A DNA stretch of 64,000 bases from Symsagittifera roscoffensis. Taxonomy: Eukaryota > Xenacoelomorpha > Acoela > Convolutidae. The stretch is from the NCBI RefSeq assembly GCF_963678635.1, contig NC_087071.1:42918153-42982152 (forward strand), in the 5' to 3' direction. This document shows positions 54,943 to 64,000 of this stretch, piece by piece. Within the stretch, counting starts at the first letter, position 1; the number at the start of each line of letters is the position of its first letter. Made by a program: the position numbers and the translations under genes. The notes under the pieces were generated by a model, which saw only the letters and a list, made by a program, of their open reading frames with translations, made no database searches and was not told the origin of the DNA.

Positions 54943-55179
54943 CCTAAATATTTGTTGTTTGGTATTAACTTCGTTCGTCGACAATAACTAATTTGTTCAA
55001 TTTCATTTTAATTATGAAAATAGAAGACAAGTTAAGGGTAAATCATTGAAAACAATTAGAACCTAATTTTGTGCTCAAAATTGGCTCACATATTAAGTAC
55101 CTTGATTACTTTTCGCACACACAATAAGAAAAACCCTAGAAAATTTGTACACTTGTAAAAAAATAACCTAATGATTTTT

Positions 55180-55510
55180 GCATCTTGTCAAAAAAACTCA
55201 CACACTTTTAGCACCTCGTAGAAAAATTGAAACAATTTTCGCATTTTATTAAAAAAATTGAAACTTTTTTCGCATTTTGTCGAAAAAAGTGAAACACTTT
55301 TCACATTTTGTTCAAAAAAGCGAAACGCTTTTCGCACTCGTAGGAAAAAAGTGAAACACTTTTCACAAGCACTTAAAACAATTGAATCACTTTTCACATC
55401 CTGCTGTAAAATTTTGAAAATTGAAACAAATTTTGCAAGTTGTCAGAAAAATTGAAACATTTTTTGCGTTATAAAGAAAAGAAAATAGAAAAATTTTTAG
55501 CATCTTGCCA
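55180..55510 (+). repeat. Short minisatellite array in monomer 2
   Basis: About ten units, including GTGAAACACTTTTCAC, GCGAAACGCTTTTCGC and GTGAAACACTTTTCAC in succession. Matches 52500-52830 and 57985-58310 almost base for base. Confidence 0.75.
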
Positions 55511-56829
55511 AATAAATCATTTCAATTTTTCTCGCACAGTTAACTACTTGTTCAAAATTCAATCGTTTAGAAAACTACTTTTTGCATGTCTGTTGATCAG
55601 AAACAATAGAAAACCAATTTATTAACATAGGGAATAGCGATCAAGTCATCAATAGAGAAGGTTTCTAAGCAATAAGTTAACATGCTCTTTACATTAAAAT
55701 TTTGCGTTTTTCGCTTATCATTCAATAAATAAATTTGAAATTTTACATAATTTTTGAAAAAACCAAAAAACCTGCATTTTACGAAAAAAATCTTAGATAT
55801 TTTTAGCATCTTGCAAAAACTTTTGAGAGAGTTTTTGGTACACGTATCAAAAACTATCTATATTTATATGTTAAAAATTGTATTCATATTCACTTATCAT
55901 AAGAAAAATTGTATGAAAAAAGCTGATCCGAGGGACTGACATGATTCTCTACAGAGCTAAGAAGGCGTCTTTTGAAATATTTCGGAATTTAAAAAGTAAT
56001 TCTACCAGAGAAATTGACGTCATTAATCATAAACTTCTAGAATCTTCTAATTTTTCGAATCTTCGAAAGTCACTCCACATTAACTTCCAAAATTTTCTGA
56101 ATATTCTGAATTCTCCAATAAAAACTTAACCAATCAGAATTCCAGAGCTAACTCTAAGGTAATGAGATTGATGAAAAAGTTTGTGGATTCTACTCAACCT
56201 GCCAGTTTTTTAAATGTAAATAAAAAAACTCAAGCAAGGTTGTAATTAATAGGAATAATTTTCAAGGAAATGCTTCCTTTTTAAAAAACTTTTCATAATT
56301 AGTTTCAGGACAGTCAGGAAAAAATTTTTAATCTACAAAACTCTTTAGAAACTACTAAAGTCAAGCAAGTGTTGCAAAAATTTTGAATGAGTTCAGTTTT
56401 CTTAGAAGTTTTATTTATTTTAGAAAATTTGAATTTAATGAAAAAGTCGTACGATTAAATATCAAAATCTCTTTTTATTCCATACCCGACACCCAAAATT
56501 TTAAAAACACTCCATCAAAGGTCTTTTTTCCTCATTTCTTTAAAGATTTTCAAAGCTCAAAATCCTGCTAGATCAGAATTTGAATCAGAATTCCAGAGGT
56601 TTTCTTCGAAAATTTCGTCAACTTTGAGCTATCCTGTCAAATTTACATCAAAAACGAAGAAATTGACAATCTACTCAAAAATCAGCAATTTCTCATTAGT
56701 TAACTACAAACAATTCAACTAACTTGATGAAAAAATTGCAGAGATGTTTATTTTTTGTTCTTCTTTCTTTTGTTACTTATGTCGGCAATTATTCTTATTT
56801 TTACATCAAACTACTTTTGGTCATTTATT

Positions 56830-57080
56830 TTTGCGATTGTTTTTGTGTTTGTATTTTTTCTTTGGAATTTTTAAGCCCTTAAAAGGTAAATTTTCCTCTG
56901 ATTGGATACGACAACTAGCATAAAAATGAACATTCTTGTGATTGCAAATGACAATGCCTAAAATGAAGCTTTATTTCCGATTGGCCACGACTTTTATCCA
57001 TGAATTCCATAAAAGGAAACTGAAATCTGATTGGACACGACTACAATCCAAATAAGGAAAATCAATTCTGATTGGTTAAA
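56830..57080 (+). promoter_or_regulatory. CCAAT plus CArG promoter-like block, A unit at 57 kb
   Basis: GATTGG motifs near 56899, 56979, 57029 and 57070, and CCATAAAAGG at 57007-57016. Near-identical to the block at 51350-51600. Confidence 0.45.
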
Positions 57081-57411
57081 CCCACACATTCGAGTTGAAG
57101 ATAACCATAACTACCAACTGAAAACCTTTTTGTTTTCATTGAAGCTACCGTCAACTACCTCCTCTCTCAGCTCTAATTACATTAGTTTCAACTTATCTTC
57201 CGTCAGCTACCTCCTCTCTCAGCTTCTTCTTGTTTTTACTTTTTCACTCAATTTATTGCTCAAAATGATCTTCTCAGTCCAAAACTACAACCTCATGTAC
57301 TCGGTAGAGTTTTCGCCTGATCTAGTAAAAATTCAAGTGCGAGAAACAGTCTCTGGAGTTTTTCTGGCACGAATGGACGTCCCAATCCGAGTCTGGCACA
57401 AGTGGAAGTGA
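57031..57411 (+). CDS. First ORF of the A cassette, copy 3 (hypothetical)
   Basis: Repeats 51552-51932 at an offset of 5479 bp with a single amino-acid change. Its preservation may only reflect recent duplication of the dimer. Confidence 0.35.
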   Translation: MDTTTIQIRKINSDWLNPHIRVEDNHNYQLKTFLFSLKLPSTTSSLSSNYISFNLSSVSYLLSQLLLVFTFSLNLLLKMIFSVQNYNLMYSVEFSPDLVKIQVRETVSGVFLARMDVPIRVWHKWK

Positions 57412-57477
57412 TGCGAAAAGGATTTCAACGAACATCATATAAGCCAAGTACCCATCACAGAGAACCAACTTGGAACA

Positions 57478-57738
57478 ATGCAAATGATGGACGAAGTGTC
57501 TGCAACTGTGGGAAGGAACTACCCCAAGATTCCTGACTCAAGATTTGTGGCCCAACCAGACGACGACTTCCTATTTCCTTGGGAGGAAGCAGGATCATCC
57601 GAAAACCCCATCACAATAGATGAAGATGAGGGTTTCTCAGAAACAATGACACCTCCAGCTGTACAACAACCACTACAACCTCGTCATGCTCTGCATTCTA
57701 TAGAGAACCTCCAGAACTCTCGACAGCTCTTTCATTGA
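57478..57738 (+). CDS. Conserved 86-aa acidic ORF, copy 3
   Basis: Identical protein to 51999-52259 at an offset of 5479 bp. The flanking minisatellite and spacer differ slightly more, mainly by short indels. Confidence 0.5.
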   Translation: MQMMDEVSATVGRNYPKIPDSRFVAQPDDDFLFPWEEAGSSENPITIDEDEGFSETMTPPAVQQPLQPRHALHSIENLQNSRQLFH

Positions 57739-60402
57739 ATATTTTTTCCTAAATATTTGTTGTTTGGTATTAACTTCGTTCGTCGACAATAACTAATTTG
57801 TTCAATTTCATTTTAATTATGAGAATAGAAGACAAGTTAAGGGTAAATCATTGAAAACAATTAGAACCTAATTTTGTGCTCAAAATTGGCTCACATATTA
57901 AGTACCTTGATTACTTTTCGCACACACAATAAGAAAAACCCTAGAAAATTTGTACACTTGTAAAAAATAACCTAATGATTTTTGCATCTTGTCAAAAAAC
58001 TCACACACTTTTAGCACCTCGTAGAAAAATTGAAACAATTTTCGCATTTTGTCAAAAAAATTGAAACTTTTTTCGCATTTTGTCGAAAAAAGTGAAACAC
58101 TTTTCACATTTTGTTCAAAAAAGCGAAACGTTTTTCGCACTCGTAGGAAAAAAGTGAAACACTTTTCACAAGCACTTAAAACAATTGAATCACTTTTCAC
58201 ATCCTGCTGTAAAATTTTGAAAATTGAAACAAATTTTGCAAGTTGTCAGAAAAATTGAAACATTTTTTGCGTTATAAAGAAAAGAAAATAGAAAAATTTT
58301 TAGCATCTTGCCAAATAAATCATTTCAATTTTTCTCGCACAGTTAACTACTTGTTCAAAATTCAATCGTTTAGAAAACTACATTTGCATGTCTGTTGATC
58401 AGAAACAATAGAAAACCAATTTATTAACATAGGTAATAGCAATCAAGTCATCAATAGAGAAGGTTTCTAAGCAATAAGTTAACATGCTCTTTACATTAAA
58501 ATTTTGCGTTTTTCGCTTATCATTCAATAAATAAATTTAAAATTTTACATAATTTTTGAAAAAACCAAAAAACCTGCATTTTACGAAAAAAATCTTAGAT
58601 ATTTTAGCATCTTGCAAAAACTTTTGAGAGAGTTTTTGGTACACTTGTCAAAAACAATCTATATTTATATGTTAAAAGTTGTATTCATATTCACTTATCA
58701 TAAGAAAAATTGTATGAAAAAAGCTGATCCGACGGACTGACATGATTCTCTACAGAGCTAAGAAGGCGTCTTTTGAAATATTTCGGAATTTAAAAAGTAA
58801 TTCTACCAGAGAAATTGACGTCATTAATCATAAACTTCTAGAATCTTCTAATTTTTCGAATCTTCGAAAGTCACTCCACATTAACTTCCAAAATTTTCTG
58901 AATATTCTGAATTCTCCAATAAAAACTTAACCAATCAGAATTCCAGAACTAAGTCTAAGGTAATGAGATTGATGAAAAAGTTTGTGGATTCTACTCAACC
59001 TGCCAGTTTTTTAAATGTAAATAAAAAAACTCAAGCAAGGTTGTAATTAATAGGAATAATTTTCAAGGAAATGCTTCCTTTTTAAAAAAGTTTTCATAAT
59101 TAGTTTCAGGACAGTCAGGAAAAAATTTTTAATCTACAAAACTCTTTAGAAACCACTAAAGTCAAGCAACTAAATTTTGAATGTGTTCAGTTTTCTTAGA
59201 AGTTTTATTTATTTTAGAAAATTTGAATTTAATGAAAAAGTCGTACGATAAAATATCAAAATCTCTTTTTATTCCATACCCGACACCCAAATTTTTAAAA
59301 ACTCTCCATCAAAGGTCTTTTTTCCTTCATTTCTTTAAAGATTTTCAACGCTCAAAATCCTGCTAGATCAGAATTTGAATCAGAATTCCAGAGGTTTTCT
59401 TCGAAAATTTCGTCAACTTTGAGCTATCCTGTCAAATTTACATCAAAAACGAAGAAATTGACAATCTACTCAAAAATCAGCAATTTCTCATTAGTTACCT
59501 ACAAACAATTCAACTAACTTGATGAAAAAATTGCAGAGATGTTTATTTTTTGTTCTTCTTTCTTTTGTTACTTATGTCGGCAATTATTTTTATTTTTACA
59601 TCAAACTACTTTTGGTCATTTATTTTTGCGATTGTTTTTGTGTTTGTATTTTTTCTTTGGAATTTTTAAGCACTTAAAAGTAAAGTTTCCTCTGATTGGA
59701 TACGACAACTAGAACAAAAATGAACATTTTTGTGTTTGGAACGACAATGGCTAAAATGAAGCTTTGTTTCCGATTGACCACGACTTTTATCCATGAATTC
59801 CATAAAAGGAAAATAAAATCTGATTGGACACGATTACAATCCAAATAAGGAAAATCAATTCTGATTCGTTAAACCCACGCATTCGAGTTGAAGATAACCC
59901 TAACTCCTGACTAAAAGTCATTTTGTTTTCATTGAAACTACCGTCAACTACCTCCTCTCTCAGCTCTAAATACCTTAATTTCAACTTATCTTCCGTCAGC
60001 TATCCCCTCTCTCAGCTCTTTCTTGTTTTTACTTTTTCACTCAACTGGTTGCTTAAAATGATCTTCTCAGTCCAAAACAGCAACCTCAAGAACTCGGCAG
60101 AACTTTCGCCTGATATAGTACAAAATCAAGTGCGAGAAACAGTCTCTGGAGTTTTTCTGGCATGAATGGACGTCCCAATCCAAGTCTGGCACATGGTGGA
60201 AGTGATGAGAAAAGGGTTTCATCGAGCATCATATAATCCGAGCACCCATCAGCAGGATCAGCCGAAAACCTCATCACAATAGATGAAGATGAGGGTTTGT
60301 CAGAAACAATGACACCTGCAGCTGTAAAACAACCACTACAACCTCGTCCAGCTCTGCTTTCAATAGAGAACCTCCAGAACTCTCGACAGCTCTTTCATTG
60401 AA
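57738..60402 (+). repeat. Monomer 3 of the higher-order array (B end)
   Basis: About 2.67 kb, repeats monomer 1 at an offset near 5.47 kb with few changes. Establishes a dimeric (A+B) higher-order repeat. Confidence 0.75.
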
Positions 60403-60403
60403 G
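59823..60403 (+). pseudogene. B-type cassette copy with ORF deletion, unit at 60 kb
   Basis: Nearly identical to 54355-54935, same 131-bp deletion and same stop, offset about 5468 bp. CArG at 59800-59809. Confidence 0.65.
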
Positions 60404-60599
60404 TTTTTTTCGTAAGTTATTGTTGTTTGGTATTAATTTTGTTCTTTGTAATTAACTAATTTGTCCAATTTCAATTTAATTATGAGATTAGATGACAAGT
60501 TAAGATTAAATCATTGAGAAACAATTAGAACTTAATTTAGTGCTACGAATTTGCACACATGTTAAGAATCTTGATTACTTTTCGCACACACAATAAGAA

Positions 60600-61760
60600 A
60601 AACACTAGACCCTTGTAGAAAAATTGAAACACTTTTCGCAATTTGTCGATAAAATTGAAACACTTTTCGCATCTTGTCAAAAAAATTGAAACACTTTAAG
60701 CATTTTGTCGAAAAAAGTGAAACACTTTTCAAATTTTGTTCAAAGAAGCGAAACACTTTTCCCACTTGTAGGACAAAAATGAAACACTTTCCACATGCGC
60801 TTAAAAAATTGAAACATTTTTCACATGCGTTTAGAAAAAATTGAATTACTTTTCACACCTTGCACACTTTTCACATCTCACACACTTTTAGCACCTCGTA
60901 GAAAAATTTTAATTTTTCTCGCATTTTATTGAAAAAATTGAAACAATTTTTGCATCATGTCAAAAAAATTGAAACACTTTTTGCATTTTGTCGAAAAAGT
61001 TTAAACACTTTCCGCATCTTGTCAAAAAGTGAAACACTTCTCACATTTTGTTCAAAAAAAGCGAAACACTTTTTGCACTTGTAGAAAAAAGTGAAACACT
61101 GTTCACATACGCTTGAAAAAATTGAAACAATTATCACATCTTGCTATAAAACTTGAAACAATTTCCGAACTCTATTGAAACAAGTGAAACAAATTTTGCA
61201 AGTTGTCAGAAAAAGTGAAACACTTTTCGCGTTATAAAGAAAAAATTGAAAAACGTTTAGCACCCTGCCGAAGTGAATCATTACAACTTTTCTCGCACAG
61301 TTAATTACTAGTCTTTATTCATACCTTACACAATTTTCACTTCTCACACTTTTTAGCACCTTGTAGAAAAAAATCAAAGTTTTTCGCATTTTATCGAAAA
61401 AAGTTAACACTTTTCGCATCTTGTCAAAAAAATTGAAACACTTTTCGCATTTTGTCGAAAAAATTGAAAAACTTTTCGCATCTTGTCAAAAAAAAAGTAA
61501 AATTTTTCACATTTTGTTCAAAAAAGCTAAACATTTTTCACACGTGTAGAAAAAAAGTGAACCATTTTTCACATACGCTTGAAAAAATTGAAACACTTTC
61601 CATATCTTGCTATAAAATTTGAAACAGTTTTCGTATTCTGTTAAAAAAAGTGAAACAAATTTTGCAAGTTGTCATAAAGTTATAAATTTTGCAAGTTGTC
61701 AGAAAGTTGTCACTTTTCGCGTTATAAAGGCAAAATCGAAAAACTTTTAGCATCATGCCG
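60600..61760 (+). repeat. Minisatellite array in monomer 4
   Basis: The longest run of the 31-bp family, with internal higher-order structure: blocks running from TTTTGCAAGTTGTCAGAAA to the GTTATAAAG end recur at 61190-61260 and 61660-61730. Confidence 0.8.
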
Positions 61761-63274
61761 AAATACATCATTACAATTTTTCTCGCACGTTTAAATACAA
61801 GTCTTTATGAAATTTTTGTTCAAAATTTAATCCTTTAGAAAACAATTTTTTTTGCATGTCTGTTGATCAGAAACAATAGAAAACCATTTCATTAACATAG
61901 GGAGTTGCGATGAAAGTCATCAATAGAGAAGTTTTCTAAGCAATAAGTCAACTTGCTCTTTACATTATAACTTTGCATTTTTTGCCTTATCATTCAATAA
62001 ATAAAGTTAGAATTTTACATAATTTTTGAAAAAACCAAAAAGCCTTGCATTTTACCAATAAAATTCTGAGATTTGTCACCATCTTGAGAGAGTTTTTGGT
62101 ACATTATTAAAAACTATCTATATTTATATGGTAAAAACTATATTTATATTCAATTTTTATATGAAAAAATATATGAGAAAAGCTGATCCGAGGGACTGAC
62201 ATGATTCTCTGCAGAGCTAAAAAGGCGTCTTTTGAAAAATTTAGGTAATAAAAAAGTAATTCCATCAGAGAAATTGACGTCAACATTCATAAACTTCTAG
62301 AATCTTCTAGTTTTTCGACTCTACGAAAGTCAATCCACATTAACTTACAGATATTTCTGAATCTTCTGAATTATCCAATAAAAACTTAACCAATCAGAAT
62401 TCCAGAATTAACTCTAAGGTGATGAAATTAATGAAAAAGTTTGTGGATTCTACTCAACCTGCCAGTTTTTTAAATCTAAATAAAGACACTCAAGCAAGGT
62501 TGAGATTAATAGGAATAATTTTCAAGGAAATGCTTCTTTTTCAAAAAACCTTTCATAATTAGTTTCAGGACAACGAAAACGTTTTAATCTACCAAACTCT
62601 TGAAAAACCACTAAAGTCAAACAAGTGTTGCAAAGTTTTTGAATGAGTTCAGTTTTTTAGAAAATTTATTTCTTTTAGAAAATTTGAAGTTAATAAAAAA
62701 GTCGTACGATAGTTTATCAAAATTTCTTTTTTTTCCGTACCCCACACCCAAATTTATAAAAACCCATCAAAATTCTTTTTTTCTTCATCTCTTTAGAGAT
62801 TTTCGAAGCTCAAAACCCTGCTTGATCAAGAGATTTGCTTTGAAAAATTCATAATCTTTGAGCTATCCTGTCAATTTTACATCAAAATAAAGAACTTGAC
62901 TATCTACTCAAAAATCTGCAGTTTCTCATTGATTACATACAAACAATTCAACTAACTCGATGAAAAAATTGCAATGATGTTTCTTTTTTATTTTCCTTTC
63001 TTTTGTTATTATATATCGGCAATTTTTCTTATTTTTACATCAAACAACTTTCGGTCATTTTTTTGCGATTAGTTTTGTGTATATATTTTTTTCTTTGGAA
63101 TTTTTAAGCCCTTAAAAGGTAAATTTTCCTCTGATTGGTTACGACAACTAGAACAAAAATGAACATTTTTGTGATCGGAAACGACAATGCCTAAAATGAA
63201 GCTTTGTTTCCGATTGGCCACGAATTTTATCCATGAATTCCATAAAAGGAAACTGAAATCTGATTGTACACGAC

Positions 63275-63841
63275 TACAATCCAAATAAGGAAAATCTATT
63301 CTGATTGGTTAAACCCACGCATTCTAGTTGAAGATAACCCTAACTTCTAACTAAAAATCATTTTTTCTTCAATTAAACTACCGTCAACTACCTCCTCTCT
63401 CAGCTCTAAATACCTTAATTTCAACTTATCTTCCGTCAGCTACCCACTCCCTCAGCTCTTTCTTGTTTTGACTTTTTCACTCAATTGGTTGCTTAAAATG
63501 ATCTTCTCGGTCCAAAACGGCAACCTCAAGAATTCGGTAGAACTTTCGCCTGATTTAGTACAAAATCAAGTGCGAGAAACAGTATCTGGAGTTTTTCTAG
63601 CATGAATGGACGTCCCAATCCAAGTCTGGCACATGGTGGAAGTGATGAGAAAAGGATTTCATCGAACATCATATAATCCAAGCACCCATCAGCAGGATCA
63701 GATGAAAACCCCATCGCAATAGATGAAGATGAGGGTTTGTCAGAAATAATGACACCTCCAGCTGTAAAACAACCACTACAACCTCGTCCAGCTCTGCGTT
63801 CTAAAGAGTACCTCCAGAACTCTCGACAGCTCTTTCATTGA
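63275..63841 (+). pseudogene. B-type cassette copy with ORF deletion, unit at 63 kb
   Basis: It carries the same 131-bp deletion and the same CGA-to-TGA change as the other B copies but is more divergent from them, so it is an older member of the B lineage. CArG at 63240-63249. Confidence 0.6.
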
Positions 63842-64000
63842 ATATTTTTTCGTAAATTATTGTTGTTTGGTATTAATTTTGTTCTTTGTAATTAACTAAT
63901 TTGTCCAATTTCAATTTAATTATGTGATTAGATGACAAGTTAAGGTTAAATCATTGAAAAACAATTAAAACTTAATTTAGTGCTCCGAATTTGCACACAT
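63842..64000 (+). repeat. Start of monomer 5, cut by the window edge
   Basis: TTTGGTATTAATTTTGTTCTTTG and following sequence match the starts of the preceding monomers, so the array continues beyond the window. Confidence 0.7.

Larger units (their letters stand above)
54943..57737 (+). repeat. Monomer 2 of the higher-order array (A end)
   Basis: About 2.8 kb with the same order, ending in an A cassette. The first part is nearly identical to monomer 1; the last part is nearly identical to 51250-52259, so it looks like a recombinant of the two types. Confidence 0.75.
60403..63841 (+). repeat. Monomer 4, with expanded minisatellite
   Basis: About 3.4 kb. More divergent than monomers 1-3. The minisatellite part is expanded to more than 1.1 kb. 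Ends in a B-type remnant. Confidence 0.7.

Noticed and set aside
49390-61760. CRISPR-like appearance of the 31-bp repeats
   Set aside because: Adjacent units vary and have no unique spacers of constant length. The context is an animal genome, so these are minisatellites.

Overview
The window looks like AT-rich genomic DNA from an invertebrate animal, dominated by repeats and mobile elements. A U2 snRNA-like sequence, a CR1/Jockey-like LINE, an env-bearing LTR retroelement and a fragment like the N-terminal half of a Polinton/Maverick DNA polymerase B all point to a metazoan. The two zinc-finger fragments are preceded by a pyrimidine-run CAG acceptor (T6-7 then CAG), which would suit a nematode, but I cannot fix the lineage. 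I see no intact ordinary host protein gene. One 200-base assembly gap lies at 6663-6862.

Layout. 1-6130 is a heavily decayed + strand copy of an env-bearing LTR retroelement (integrase end, small hydrophobic ORF, accessory ORF, env). 6131-10450 is mostly noncoding and holds the U2-like gene between two oppositely oriented arrays of a short repeat, plus small repeats and an inverted-repeat element. 10450-14640 is a broken LINE. 14640-19035 has no recognisable gene but shows nearly open minus-strand frames. 19040-37788 is an LTR retroelement of 18,749 bp on the minus strand, with 410-bp LTRs differing at one base, a 4-bp target duplication (ATAG) and a primer-binding site. 37793-41065 is plain AT-rich spacer. 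41066-41900 has G-runs and a degenerate minisatellite. From 41756 to the right edge the sequence is a tandem array of related 2.7-6.7 kb units, with a dimeric higher-order period of about 5.47 kb.

The most unusual object is the large retroelement. Read on the minus strand its order is: 5' LTR, PBS, a leader with about 115-bp repeats, a basic 155-aa ORF, a 564-aa ORF, gag, protease, RT-RNaseH-integrase, two small hydrophobic ORFs, a 380-codon ORF with no methionine, an envelope-like glycoprotein gene, a 3' ORF of about 600 codons, and the 3' LTR. Two ORFs before gag and one long ORF after env are far more than the usual gag-pol-env set. The pol end, hydrophobic ORF, accessory ORF and env recur in the same order in the decayed copy at 1-6130, so this arrangement belongs to the family and not to one insertion. 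Nearly every gene in the large element carries a stop or frameshift although the LTRs are almost identical. This suggests copying in trans from an already defective master, or sequence errors.

The right-hand array repeats a cassette of inverted CCAAT motifs, a CArG-like motif, a short ORF and a conserved 86-codon ORF, followed by a minisatellite of about 31 bp. The 86-codon ORF is nearly unchanged between distant copies, with mostly synonymous differences, while its surroundings have diverged much more. It is the best candidate for something still under selection there.
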